Positions 27,356 to 37,096 of a stretch of DNA of 64,000 nt are shown here, in pieces (within the stretch, counting starts at the first letter, position 1; each line of letters begins with the position of its first letter). Made by a program: the position numbers and the translations under genes. This stretch comes from G963667145 sp963667145 (GTDB taxonomy: Bacteria > Cloacimonadota > Cloacimonadia > G963667145): positions 1,426,001-1,490,000 of the forward strand of contig OY762943.1 of the NCBI GenBank assembly GCA_963667145.1, given 5' to 3'. The notes under the pieces were generated by a model. It was given only the letters and a program-made list of their open reading frames with translations. It made no database searches and was not told the origin of the DNA.

Positions 27356-28354
27356 TTATATCTTCTTGATTCCTTTGGTGGAAAAGGCGTTTAAATCGAG
27401 GGAAGCGAAGTTGTTGCTTTCGTACAAATCGATGGCGGCTGCCCCTATCATAGCGGCGTTGTCCGTGCAATATCGAAAGTCGGGGAAGAGGGCTTTGCCT
27501 TGGAATTTTTCGCGTAAGCGTGAGTTTGCCGAGACGCCTCCAGCAACAACGATTTGCTCGATTTTGTGGAATTTGGCACAGGCGATAGTTTTGTTGTATA
27601 GGCTATCGATGATGCTTTCCTGCACGCTGGCGACTATATCCGCAAGATGATTTTCCAAGTGTTCTGAAGTGGAGTTGTTGATGTAGTTCATTATGGCGGT
27701 TTTCAAGCCAGAAAAGCTGAAGTTGAAATTGTTTTTTTTGTTCAAAGCTCTGGTGAAATGGACGAATTTCGGGTTTCCTTTCTTGGAGAGTTCGTCCACA
27801 ATTTTGCCTCCAGGGTAGCCGAGATTTAGGAGCTTGGCGGTTTTGTCGAACGCTTCTCCAGATGCATCATCCACAGTGCTTCCCACGATTGTGAAGTTAT
27901 TTGCGTCCGTGAAGTGAACCAACTGCGTGTGTCCACCGCTGACGATGAGAGCGAGATAAGGTGGAGTTAACTTTGGGAAATTCAGCTTGATGGCGGAGAT
28001 GTGTCCCAAGAGGTGGTTCACGGCGATGAGAGGCTTTCCGACGGAATAGGCGAGGGATTTGGCGAAGCTCACTCCAACCAAAAGAGCACCGATTAGTCCG
28101 GGATTGACGGAAACAGCGATTGCGTCGATTTCCGCAAGTGTGATGTTTGCTTGTTGCAACGCTTGCTGACAGACGCGGGTGATGTTTTTCAGGTGGTCTC
28201 TGCTTGCGAGTTCAGGGACAACGCCTCCGAATTTCTCGTGGACGAATTGGCTGGAAACGACGTTGGAGAGGACGTTGTAATCCGTATCAACTACCGCTAC
28301 TCCCGTGTCGTCACACGAGGTTTCAAAGCTCAGAATTAGGTGTCTTTTTTGCAT
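27356..28354 (-). CDS. tsaD: tRNA N6-threonylcarbamoyladenosine transferase TsaD
   Basis: Transfers the threonylcarbamoyl group to A37 of ANN-reading tRNAs; 332 residues, ASKHA fold. Seen are FETSCDDTGVAVV, the metal-binding HxxxH in NHLLGHISA, SGGHTQL and SFSGLKTA. It lies 18 bases downstream of the large hybrid kinase on the same strand, so they may share a transcript. Confidence 0.96.
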   Translation of the reverse strand: MQKRHLILSFETSCDDTGVAVVDTDYNVLSNVVSSQFVHEKFGGVVPELASRDHLKNITRVCQQALQQANITLAEIDAIAVSVNPGLIGALLVGVSFAKSLAYSVGKPLIAVNHLLGHISAIKLNFPKLTPPYLALIVSGGHTQLVHFTDANNFTIVGSTVDDASGEAFDKTAKLLNLGYPGGKIVDELSKKGNPKFVHFTRALNKKNNFNFSFSGLKTAIMNYINNSTSEHLENHLADIVASVQESIIDSLYNKTIACAKFHKIEQIVVAGGVSANSRLREKFQGKALFPDFRYCTDNAAMIGAAAIDLYESNNFASLDLNAFSTKGIKKI

Positions 28355-28372
28355 ATGATTGAGATTTTAAAA

Positions 28373-31300
28373 TCAGTTTTCTTTGTCAATAGGTAAGGCG
28401 ATATAGCATGTAGTGACGTTTTCACGGGTCAAAATCCAAATTTTTCCATTCATTTTTTCTATGATGGTTTTGCATAAATTTAGCCCAATTCCTAATTCTT
28501 GATTATTGGACTCATGCACGGAGCGGCGGGAGTTTTGGGAGAACGGCTTTTGAAAGAAGCTTTGCAATTCTTCCAGATTTGGGATTTCCCCATCGTTATT
28601 GACATAAATAATCAAACTCTCTTGGTCGTTAATTCTCTCGTTGTTAAACTTGGATTTCCGCGAGCCAATCTCGATGTAGTTTTGAGCGTGTTGAATAGCG
28701 TTGAGGATGATATTATCCAAGGCTATGAGGAAAGATTTTTTGTTCACTTTGAGTTTGTCTATTCTAATGGAAAATTTGACTTCCAATTTTTCGGTTAGGT
28801 ATTTGTAGTTATTCAGGACAGAGTTTGTCAGCTTTTCCAAACTGTAGTTCAAATGTCCAGTAGCTTTCAGGGCATCAGGATTGCTGAAATAGAAAGAGGA
28901 GTTGATGGAATGTTCCAAGTAGGAAAGATTGTACAAGGCTTTGTCCAAATCTGGCGTTGCTTGAGTCAATAGCGATTTCGTCTCTTCAATGGGAGACAAA
29001 AAGCTGTCTTTGATGATATTGATAGCGGTCGATTTGATTTGCGTAACTTTTTCCTGCTTCTCCATCTGAATTTTCAGTATCTGGTTTATCTTGAAAGTTT
29101 GCAACATTTTGTCCACGTAACTGGTGAAGGAGTGCAAAAATTCTTTGTTGAGACGCAATTTGTTAGGTTCATCTTGGGGCTGAAAAGTATCGATGTACAA
29201 AAAGGAGTTTATTCTGTTGTCTAAGACGATGGGGAAGAGGAATATTTCAAATTCGGGGATGGAAAATCTTTGCAATGTTTGCACGAAGCTTTTGTCCGAA
29301 ACCAAGTGAGAGGAGATTTTGTAAAAGTTTTCTCTCTTGCCAAATGAGTCTATTAGGTGGTTGGAGACGAAGTTTTGTGTGTGTAGGTATTCGCCTTGGT
29401 CGCTCAGCCCCAGTTTCCATAGGTTCACTCCGTCGGCGTTATTCACGTAATCTTTTTCTATCCAAAATCCGCGTTTCGCTTCGGTGACTTCCAAAAGAAA
29501 AGCAAGAATGTTCGTCATAATTTGCTTGGGTTCCACGCAATCCAACATATTTAGCCCCATCATTTTTTGGAGCAACTTTTTCTCCGTTTGCACTTGGGAG
29601 ACGTTGATTATCTGGAAAATCACGTACGAAAGATACGGCAACAGTTTTTTGAACAGATTAATCTCTTTGGCTTTGTAGGGGATTTCGGTGTCGTTTTCCA
29701 AAACTATCAAGCCTTTGGAAACCTTGTCGATTTCCAGAGGAGCAACGATAGAATTTTTGTTGACCTTGGTAGCAAATTGAGTTGAAATCAGTTTTTTGTA
29801 ATTCTCTATCTCAGATTTTTCGATATTTTTTGCATAGAATGGCTCGTTTTCTATCAGCACCAAGAATCCAGATGGAGCGAAAAATCTTTTTATCATCTTC
29901 CAAATGAAGAACTTAATTCTCTCGATGTCGCGAATATCCAAGAGTTTTATCAGTTCGTTTTGTTCGGTAACAATATCGATTTTTGAGTTGGTATGAAACT
30001 TAAATTCTAATAATTCTGAAAAATCTTTGGTGGAATATTTGTAGATTTTTTTGATTTTCGTAGTCAGTTTAGCGGGAAGTCCTGAGGAAATTTGTGCAAT
30101 AAGTTTTTTGTATTTCGAGAGGTAACTGACAGCTTGTTTGTTCAAATTGTAAAAATCAAGAACTTGGATTATGATTTTGTAATACTCCAAAACGTGCATA
30201 AAATAATTCTTTTCTTGGCAATAGGCAAGGGATTGCTTCGCCTCGAAGAACGCTTGTCTGTAGCTGATTTTTTTGTTGAAGATGTTGATTTTTAACTTTT
30301 CCAATTTTGCATGTTGATGCCAATAGTTGAAGTTGAAATTTTCGCTCATTTCTTCGAGTTGCTGGCAGATGATGGCGGCTTTTTCAAACTCTTTCTTGGA
30401 CGTGTAAACTTTGCAAAGGTCGTAGAGCAGGGTGCAGTGTGCGTAATTGTGGATTCCTTTTACGATGTTGATAGCGTGTTCCAAATGAGAAATAGCTGAG
30501 TCGAAATCTTTTTTCAAAGAAGCTATGCGACCTAATAGGCTGTAATAAATTTCGTAGTGGTTTTTGTTTTTCAGGTAGAGAGCGGAATTTTCTTCCAGTT
30601 TTTGTTCCAAGCCATCTATTTGTTCCGTGGAGATGAGATAGATGAAAAACGCTCTCACCAATGGGTCAAAATCTTTGATTTCCCAGTTGAATATCTCGGG
30701 ACGAAACTCCAAAACGTAGTTGTAGAATTCGCCGTATCCCTTGCATTTCATTATGCAGGAAGCGATGTGCATCTTGCACATGGAGTAGCGGAAATTGTTT
30801 TTGGTTTGCTTACAGATTTTTTTGGCTTCCTCAAAATATTCTATCGCTCTTTCAAACTCTCCCATTTTGATGTAGGTTTTGCCGTAGCTGTAGGAAATTC
30901 GCAATTGTCCTTGCGTGTAGTTCTTGGTTAGTTTTTGTGCTTGGGATAGGTACTCTAATGATTTGTTGGTGTTGCCCATGGTCAGATATAGACCGCCCAA
31001 ATCGATGTAGTTGTTGCACAAGCCGATGGAATATTCGGTTTCTTTCAAAATCTGCTGTGCCTTCAAGTAGTATTTTTCTGCTTCCTCCAGATGCCTTTTT
31101 ATGTGGAGGCAATTAGCTAGCACTTCGTAGAGTTTACTGAGAATGTAGTTGTTTTTCAGTTCATTCAAGCTGTGGTTTTCGATAAATTCCCTCAGAATAG
31201 TGGTGGCTTTGTCGGGATTTTTTCGCTTCAGGAGGAGTTCGGATTGCATTATGATTTTGTAAACTTCTTCTTTCGGAGACTCGGGAGTAAATTCGTCCAA

Positions 31301-33655
31301 GAGAACAGATGTTTGCTCTAACTTATTGAGTAGGAGTTTGTTCCTTATTTTGCGAATGCGAAGAACTTTATCGATGTTGCTTGAAGCGAGTTTAATCTCG
31401 TCGAAGATAGTTTCCGCTGATTTAATCTTCCCTGCATCTTGCAAGAGTACGGCTCTCATTTTTGTGGTTTTATCTTCGGGGAATTGAGATAGCAGTCGCA
31501 GGCTTTTTAGAGAGTTGAGCTTGGAGTTTAGCGTCAGAGTTTCCAAATCTTCCCACAAAAATTTTTGAGGTAATAGCCTTAGCGAATGGAGTTTGCCGAT
31601 TTGGAAGTAGTGGAAGTGAGCCTCTTCAAACTGCTTATTGTCCAAGTGCAATTTGGCACAGATTAAGCTGTATTCTCTTGCTTTCACAAAGTTCCTGAGG
31701 ATGAAAGAGTATTTGAGCAAGCCCTCGGCTGTCTTGAGATTATCGATAGGATTGCTTTGGTAGTAGTCAAAAACATTTTTGGCGATTTCTTCTTTTTCGG
31801 CTTTTGTCAGTTGCTGGCTGAGATACAGCTTGCTTTGCTGCGAATTGAAATGATAAGCCTCGTTTCCGTGAACAAAAATATGAGTTTCCAAAAGGTCAGA
31901 GAGGAGGAAGCACACTTTCTTTTGGGGAATTTTTAGGATTTCTTGGATACTTCTGCTGGTGATAGGAATGTAGAAGAAAGAAAGTTTTTTTATCAGTTCG
32001 TAGTTCGGTAGTTGGCTCAGTGAGTGGATGATGGTGTCTTTCACGTTTGAGCTGAAGGCGGAAGGCAGATGGTATTCTTTGGGGATTTCTTCGTTGTACA
32101 GTAGGTGGTCTTGGGCGAGCTGAAGTAGAATCTTTTTCACAAACTCGGGATTGCCTGCGGATTTATCAAAAATGAGATCAATAATTGGCTTTTTGATTTC
32201 TTTCCCTGGAATTATGTGGGAGATAAATTTTTCGGTTTTTTCGTAGTCAAGATTGGGCAGAAATACTTTGTTCTTGTGCATCACGGAATCTATGGTGTTG
32301 TGTTGGCAACCGCTCATCACAAAGAAGATGCTGTGCGTACTGATAGATTTGGAAATAATGTCAAGAGCCTGAATAGTGTTGGGTTTTAGGTAGTCGATGT
32401 TTTCGATGATAATCACAAGCGTTTTTTGTTCCGCCAAGGAGTAAAAAAATTCTTTTATAAATTCCGTATCGGCTTTTACATCTTCCGCAGAATCGGGCAG
32501 TTTCACCGCTTCTTCCTCAGATTTATAGAGGAATTTCTTGTATTTTTCGGAGATGTTTTCGCATTTTTGCGTTATTTGGTTTGAGTTATTTTTGTCCAAG
32601 CACTCTTTGACAATGGTGAACAGCGGGTCGCAATTGTTTTGGTTGCACCTGTAGTGGAAGATGGTGTAGTTTTCGTTGAGAATGGAGTAGCGGAAGTGCC
32701 TGAAAAGATTGGACTTCCCTGAGCCGTGGTCGCCTATAATGTACAAAATCCGCCCGTTCTTTTGCTGTTGCACTGTCTGCAAGTCGGCAAGTAGTTGGTT
32801 TAGAATTTTGTTGTGAATTGTGCCTTTCCCAAAAATGAGATTGTTCTCATTATTCTTGGGAATTTGGACTTTGTTGTTTTTGGAATACTGGTTGATATAT
32901 CCCAGAATTTCCAGTGAATTGGCAAATCTTTCCTCTGGCAATCTGCTCAGCAATCGCAAAATTAGAGTGTCCAGCTCGGGAGTGATTTGCGGGTTGATTT
33001 TTGAGGGAGTTATGGGGTAGTAGCTTTCTGAACTTTTGAGGTTTTGTATCTGGCGTATGGTGAATGGAAATCTCCCACAGGTAAGGTAATAGAGGATTAC
33101 TCCCAGCGAATAGAGGTCGCTCTGGACGATAGCAGGATCTCCGTCATAGACTTCCGGTGCCAAATAGGGCAAATATTCCACGACCAATTTTTGTTTGGAA
33201 ACTTCGGTGTTCACGAAGTTGCAATCCAGTATTTTTGTTTGCATAGTCTCGGGGTCGTAGAGGATATTTTCAAGGCGTAGATTTTGGTGGACTAAACCTT
33301 CCTTGTGCAGTGCGTCCAAGCCGAGGCATATTCCGTTGATGATTTTGTAGATGTCATCAATTCGCACGAAGAAAAATTTGTTGAGGAAAGGCAAATTGTA
33401 ATATGCGGAGAGGGAGTAAACGGCGTTGCCGAAAAGACCGAAGTCGTAGGTTCGGATGATGTTTGGGTGTTTTATTCGCGTAAGCAAGGTCAGTTCTTCG
33501 GCTGAGAAGCGGGAATAAAACTCTTCGCAGGTTAAACCAGAAAAGAGCTTGAGGGCAAACATTTCGCCATTTCGGATGTCTTCAACTTGGTAGATGGTAG
33601 CCCAAAATGTCTTGTCCATCTCACGGATAACTTTGTAACGGTTGTTAATAATCAT
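28373..33655 (-). CDS. HstK-like hybrid signalling protein: pseudo Ser/Thr kinase, ATPase, TPR, GAF, histidine-kinase-like
   Basis: A 1760-residue cytosolic protein. Residues 1-255 are a protein-kinase fold with ATP-site K36, an APE-type segment (LAPEV, about 165) and SDLYSLGVILYY. However, the catalytic HRD is HQN (123-125), the following Lys is Arg, and DFG is DCN (144-146). Residues 270-600 form an AAA/STAND-like ATPase with Walker A GDHGSGKS (308-315) and Walker B LVIIIENIDYL. About 620-1200 are TPR-like repeats. About 1270-1530 look like GAF sensor modules. The C-terminus has a good HATPase_c (N-box about 1645-1658; GIGLNL about 1721). The preceding dimerisation helix shows KDSFLSP where HExxxPL should be, so no phospho-His is evident. 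The layout matches cyanobacterial HstK proteins, which integrate signals; here both phosphotransfer sites look altered. Confidence 0.88.
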   Translation of the reverse strand: MIINNRYKVIREMDKTFWATIYQVEDIRNGEMFALKLFSGLTCEEFYSRFSAEELTLLTRIKHPNIIRTYDFGLFGNAVYSLSAYYNLPFLNKFFFVRIDDIYKIINGICLGLDALHKEGLVHQNLRLENILYDPETMQTKILDCNFVNTEVSKQKLVVEYLPYLAPEVYDGDPAIVQSDLYSLGVILYYLTCGRFPFTIRQIQNLKSSESYYPITPSKINPQITPELDTLILRLLSRLPEERFANSLEILGYINQYSKNNKVQIPKNNENNLIFGKGTIHNKILNQLLADLQTVQQQKNGRILYIIGDHGSGKSNLFRHFRYSILNENYTIFHYRCNQNNCDPLFTIVKECLDKNNSNQITQKCENISEKYKKFLYKSEEEAVKLPDSAEDVKADTEFIKEFFYSLAEQKTLVIIIENIDYLKPNTIQALDIISKSISTHSIFFVMSGCQHNTIDSVMHKNKVFLPNLDYEKTEKFISHIIPGKEIKKPIIDLIFDKSAGNPEFVKKILLQLAQDHLLYNEEIPKEYHLPSAFSSNVKDTIIHSLSQLPNYELIKKLSFFYIPITSRSIQEILKIPQKKVCFLLSDLLETHIFVHGNEAYHFNSQQSKLYLSQQLTKAEKEEIAKNVFDYYQSNPIDNLKTAEGLLKYSFILRNFVKAREYSLICAKLHLDNKQFEEAHFHYFQIGKLHSLRLLPQKFLWEDLETLTLNSKLNSLKSLRLLSQFPEDKTTKMRAVLLQDAGKIKSAETIFDEIKLASSNIDKVLRIRKIRNKLLLNKLEQTSVLLDEFTPESPKEEVYKIIMQSELLLKRKNPDKATTILREFIENHSLNELKNNYILSKLYEVLANCLHIKRHLEEAEKYYLKAQQILKETEYSIGLCNNYIDLGGLYLTMGNTNKSLEYLSQAQKLTKNYTQGQLRISYSYGKTYIKMGEFERAIEYFEEAKKICKQTKNNFRYSMCKMHIASCIMKCKGYGEFYNYVLEFRPEIFNWEIKDFDPLVRAFFIYLISTEQIDGLEQKLEENSALYLKNKNHYEIYYSLLGRIASLKKDFDSAISHLEHAINIVKGIHNYAHCTLLYDLCKVYTSKKEFEKAAIICQQLEEMSENFNFNYWHQHAKLEKLKINIFNKKISYRQAFFEAKQSLAYCQEKNYFMHVLEYYKIIIQVLDFYNLNKQAVSYLSKYKKLIAQISSGLPAKLTTKIKKIYKYSTKDFSELLEFKFHTNSKIDIVTEQNELIKLLDIRDIERIKFFIWKMIKRFFAPSGFLVLIENEPFYAKNIEKSEIENYKKLISTQFATKVNKNSIVAPLEIDKVSKGLIVLENDTEIPYKAKEINLFKKLLPYLSYVIFQIINVSQVQTEKKLLQKMMGLNMLDCVEPKQIMTNILAFLLEVTEAKRGFWIEKDYVNNADGVNLWKLGLSDQGEYLHTQNFVSNHLIDSFGKRENFYKISSHLVSDKSFVQTLQRFSIPEFEIFLFPIVLDNRINSFLYIDTFQPQDEPNKLRLNKEFLHSFTSYVDKMLQTFKINQILKIQMEKQEKVTQIKSTAINIIKDSFLSPIEETKSLLTQATPDLDKALYNLSYLEHSINSSFYFSNPDALKATGHLNYSLEKLTNSVLNNYKYLTEKLEVKFSIRIDKLKVNKKSFLIALDNIILNAIQHAQNYIEIGSRKSKFNNERINDQESLIIYVNNDGEIPNLEELQSFFQKPFSQNSRRSVHESNNQELGIGLNLCKTIIEKMNGKIWILTRENVTTCYIALPIDKEN

Positions 33656-33880
33656 AACGCTTTAAACTCTATTTTAGTGGTTATTTTTTGTGTGATGAAA
33701 CGAAAACTGTTGACGAAAAGAGAGGTGTTTACACAAATTAGCAAGGCGATTGGAAGCAGTGCAGTTAACTTTTTTCGATTTCACTATTTCGATAGTAGTC
33801 AAGAATATGCACGATTTGCAGTCAAGAGAAAATAATTGCTTTTGTTGTAGATGTTAGCGGTTTTGCCACGAGGAATTATA

Positions 33881-35077
33881 ATGAAAATGAACAAAAATAT
33901 TTTTGGTTGGATTTTTTACGATTTTGCCAATTCTTCTTTCACCACGATAATAGTCACGGTGGTTTACAGTGTTTATTTCAAGGATGTTGTGGTAGGTGGA
34001 GGAGAATATGCGACAGCTCTTTGGGGTTGGGCTGTGAGCATTTCCATGATTTTGGTGGCTATATCTTCGCCGATATTGGGAGCTGTTGCCGACTATTCTC
34101 GCTCCAAAAAGAAATTCCTTTTCATCAATTGCTATTTATGTGTGATTTTCACGTCGCTTTTGTACTTCGTGCGGAAAGGCGACATTGCCATGGGAATGAT
34201 TTTTTTCATCATTGCGAACTACGGATTTAGTTGTGGCAACGTTTTTTACAACGCCTTTTTACCTGAAATTTCCAACAAAAGCAATATAGGCAAAATCTCT
34301 GGACTTGGTTGGGGAATCGGCTATATGGGAGGCTTGGTTTCTCTATTTTTGGCGTTGTTTCTCCTCAAGATTGACGTCAAATTGGTGTTCCCCATGGTGG
34401 GAGCTTTTTTTGGCATTTTGTCCATCGTGACCTTTGTTTTGCTAAAAGAGGTGCAGATACCCTCCAAGCGTTCCAACTATTTCAGAACAGCTTTCCAGCG
34501 GATTAGCCACACTTTTGCGAATATTCGGAATTACAAAAACTTGCTGAAATTTTTGGTGAGCTACCTCATTTACAACGACGGAATTATTGTGGTGATTTCG
34601 TTTGCCTCCATATACGGTGCAACTCGCTTCGGGATGAGCAGTTCGCAGTTGATTTTCTATTTTATTTTGGCACAACTAACCTCGATGGCAGGAGCGTGGT
34701 TGTTTGGCTATGTTTTGGACTGGATAGGTGCGAAGAAAACGATTTTGATTACGTTAGTCATTTGGTCGATTGTGGTTTTGTGGGCTTTCTTTTGCAGAAG
34801 TTCTTTTGAATACTATTTTGTGGGATTGTTGGCTGGCATTGCCATCGGTTCGTCCCAATCTTCTTCACGAGTGATGCTGGCACGACTCACACCCAAGGAA
34901 AAGGTCAGCGAGTTTTTCGGATTTTACTCATTCACTGGCAAACTTACTTCGATTTTTGGTCCCATTATTTATGGGCAAATCGCTTACATCACAGGCTCTC
35001 AGCAGTATTCCATATTGTCTGTCTTGTGCTTTTTTGTCTTGGGTGCGGTAATATTGACAACTGTGAGGGATCAATAA
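33881..35077 (+). CDS. MFS transporter, UMF1 family
   Basis: Inner-membrane protein of 398 residues with about 12 hydrophobic segments. IFGWIFYDFANSSFTTIIVTVVY is the start typical of the UMF1/Atg22-like group, and GSSQSSSRVMLARLTPKEK occurs in its second half. The ATG at 33881 follows GAGGAATT and is preferred to a start 30 bases upstream. Substrate unknown; relatives are linked to amino-acid efflux. It is divergent from the hybrid kinase with a 225-base gap holding no clear feature beyond AT-rich promoter-like sequence. Confidence 0.85.
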   Translation: MKMNKNIFGWIFYDFANSSFTTIIVTVVYSVYFKDVVVGGGEYATALWGWAVSISMILVAISSPILGAVADYSRSKKKFLFINCYLCVIFTSLLYFVRKGDIAMGMIFFIIANYGFSCGNVFYNAFLPEISNKSNIGKISGLGWGIGYMGGLVSLFLALFLLKIDVKLVFPMVGAFFGILSIVTFVLLKEVQIPSKRSNYFRTAFQRISHTFANIRNYKNLLKFLVSYLIYNDGIIVVISFASIYGATRFGMSSSQLIFYFILAQLTSMAGAWLFGYVLDWIGAKKTILITLVIWSIVVLWAFFCRSSFEYYFVGLLAGIAIGSSQSSSRVMLARLTPKEKVSEFFGFYSFTGKLTSIFGPIIYGQIAYITGSQQYSILSVLCFFVLGAVILTTVRDQ

Positions 35078-35141
35078 AGTGTTGACAAATTTTAGCAAAT
35101 TCTAAGAATTCTGTTTTGATTAAAATGTTGGAGGGAATGGA

Positions 35142-35703
35142 ATGAAGAAGCTGTTCAAAAGTTTTTTTGTTGATGTTGTTTGCTTTGTTGTTTGGTTGTT
35201 TTTTTGATTTTGATGAAAAAACTGATGAAGCTGGTGGAGATTACGAATACATTTATTTAGTGGTTTGTGATGATAGCGTGACAACCTGTTCAGTAGATTT
35301 GAAATATGCTGATTTGGATGGAGTAAAATCTGGTAAAGTTACGACGTTGCCGTGGGTCACTAGGGTAAATATTAGGAACAGAGATGATGAGACTTTGTCG
35401 CCAAAATTGGAGATTACAACTGATGGCAAAGATTATGGAGTAAAGGTGATGCTTACCACTCTTTTCTCAAAGAATGGTGAGGTTACTATCAAAAGATTTC
35501 CAGAGAATATTTCTTATAAGAATATGACAGCTTTGGAAGTATATAAATATTTTATAAGTTTGGTTTTGTCGGTTGAAGAGAAAAGTCTTACAACTACAGA
35601 AAAGACGGAACTACTTGACATAGTCAATGCTTCTATTAGGGCAAATTATAAATATTCTGCTTCTTTGGGAGCAGATGAAACTTATAAAAAAATTAGTGAT
35701 TAA
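35142..35703 (+). CDS. small lipoprotein with an apparent frameshift in a T7 run
   Basis: The ATG at 35142 sits 6 bases after GGAGGG and begins a signal peptide, but its frame stops after 21 codons. A frame open from 35167 continues to 35703. Removing one T from the T7 run at 35162-35168 (or adding two) joins them. With one T removed the start reads MKKLFKSFLLMLFALLFGC, a textbook lipoprotein signal. The mature part (about 165 residues) is acidic, contains CDDSVTTC with two Cys, and has no family I recognise. The break is either a base-call error, a true mutation or an on/off switch by slipped-strand mispairing. Confidence 0.65.
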
Positions 35704-35714
35704 GCGGAATTGAT

Positions 35715-35737
35715 GCATCATCATCGGTGGTGATTGC
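35715..35737 (+). terminator. hairpin after lipoprotein gene, weak terminator
   Basis: ATCATCA (35717-35723) pairs with TGGTGAT (35728-35734) around loop TCGG with one wobble pair. The stem can be extended by GC/GC across a bulge. Only a poor T-stretch follows, so termination would be partial. Confidence 0.4.
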
Positions 35738-35786
35738 AATCGTTATTTTGAATAAACAATAATATTTCAGCCAGTCACAAAAAGAA

Positions 35787-35816
35787 TTTGACAAAAAATA
35801 GAGCCCTTTATCTTTG
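35787..35816 (+). promoter_or_regulatory. promoter of tRNA-His
   Basis: TTTG at 35787-35790 (within TTTGACA) and TATCTTTG at 35809-35816 are 18 bases apart and end 20 bases before the tRNA. TAnnTTTG with an upstream TTTG is the Bacteroidetes-type vegetative promoter; a sigma70 reading (TTGACA, 15 bases, TATCTT) is also possible. Confidence 0.5.
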
Positions 35817-35836
35817 GTGAAAGTTACAGATGAATG

Positions 35837-35912
35837 GTGGCTGTAGTTCAATGGTAGAGCGCCAGATTGTGGTTCTGGTTGTTGTGGGTTCGAGTCCCAT
35901 CAGTCACCCCAT
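35837..35912 (+). tRNA. tRNA-His(GTG)
   Basis: Cloverleaf with the extra G at position -1 (35837) facing C at 35909, as in all tRNA-His. The acceptor stem is GTGGCTG/CAGTCAC (one G-T pair), the anticodon loop TTGTGGT carries GTG, the T-arm contains GGTTCGAGTCC, and CCA is encoded at 35910-35912. Confidence 0.96.
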
Positions 35913-35958
35913 TTCTTTTATTTCAAAGCAAATTTAAATTTATATTTTGGAGGAAATT

Positions 35959-37038
35959 ATGGATAGAGTTCATAATTTTAGTGCCGGACCTGCTGTACTT
36001 CCCATGGAAGTGTTGGAGGAAGTTCAAAAAGACCTTGTTTCCTATAAGGGCAAGGGCTTGTCTGTTATGGAGATGAGTCATCGTTCTCCAAACTATCAAG
36101 CTATCATTGATGATGCTATGGACAGAGCCAGAAGACTTATGGGCTTGGGCGACGATTACACTATTCTTTATTTGCAAGGTGGTGCGTCCACACAGTTTTT
36201 GATGACAGCTTTAAACTTTGGAAGCAAAGAAAAAGATTGTTGCTATGTTAACACTGGTGCATGGTCAACTGCTGCTATCAAAGAAGCAAAGATTTTGGAT
36301 TTGAAATTGAACGTTGTTGCCAGTAGCGAAGACAAAGATTTCACCTATATTCCAAAAGATTTGAGCGGAGTTCCTGCTGATGCCAAATATTTGCACATCA
36401 CGAGTAACAACACCATTAGAGGTTCTGAGTACTCTGAGCTTCCTAATGTGTCTGTTCCGTTGGTGGTAGATATGTCTTCCAATATGCTTTCCAGAGAGTA
36501 TGACTTCAAGAAGTGTGATTTGATTTATGCTGGAGTTCAAAAGAACTTGGGACCTGCTGGAGCTGTGTTGGTGGCTATCAAAAACTCTTTCGCCGAAAGT
36601 GGCAACAAAGGTTTGTCCACGATGATGGATTACAGAACTCACATCAGCAAAGATTCTATGTTCAACACTCCTCCTGCATTCACTATTTACGTAGTTGGTT
36701 TGGTGTTGAAGTGGATTGAGAGCAACGGCGGACTTGCAGGCGTACACGAGATTAACAAAGAGAAAGCTGGCAAGTTGTACAATTTGTTGGATACTTCCGA
36801 TTTCTACAGAGGTACTGTGGTTGCCGAAGATCGCTCTTTGATGAACATCCCTTTCAGATTGCCGTCTGAGGAGTTGGAGAAGCAATTTTTGGCAGAAGCT
36901 GGGAAAGTTAATATGTTGTCTCTCAAGGGTCACAGATCTGTTGGTGGATGTAGAGCTTCTTTCTACAACGCTATGCCGATGAAGAGTGTTGATTTCTTGA
37001 TTGATTTCATGAAAAAATTCGAAAGTAATAATAAATAA
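35959..37038 (+). CDS. serC: phosphoserine aminotransferase
   Basis: PLP enzyme of 359 residues making phosphoserine from 3-phosphohydroxypyruvate and glutamate; it also serves pyridoxal synthesis in some bacteria. HNFSAGPAVLP at the N-terminus, LYLQGGAS and the PLP-Lys segment YAGVQKNLGPAG are diagnostic. GGAGG precedes the ATG at 35959; an upstream TTG would add four residues. It lies 46 bases after tRNA-His and ends at a terminator. Confidence 0.96.
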   Translation: MDRVHNFSAGPAVLPMEVLEEVQKDLVSYKGKGLSVMEMSHRSPNYQAIIDDAMDRARRLMGLGDDYTILYLQGGASTQFLMTALNFGSKEKDCCYVNTGAWSTAAIKEAKILDLKLNVVASSEDKDFTYIPKDLSGVPADAKYLHITSNNTIRGSEYSELPNVSVPLVVDMSSNMLSREYDFKKCDLIYAGVQKNLGPAGAVLVAIKNSFAESGNKGLSTMMDYRTHISKDSMFNTPPAFTIYVVGLVLKWIESNGGLAGVHEINKEKAGKLYNLLDTSDFYRGTVVAEDRSLMNIPFRLPSEELEKQFLAEAGKVNMLSLKGHRSVGGCRASFYNAMPMKSVDFLIDFMKKFESNNK

Positions 37039-37048
37039 TTTAATTCTG

Positions 37049-37096
37049 GGTGGCAGTTTGCCCAAAATTGCAATATTGCCACCTTACTATTTTTTT
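37049..37096 (+). terminator. terminator after serC
   Basis: GGTGGCA (37049-37055) pairs with TGCCACC (37077-37083), with an inner TTGC/GCAA pairing in the long loop, followed by TTACTA and T8. The remaining 165 bases up to rho form an AT-rich leader in which I see no further structure. Confidence 0.8.
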
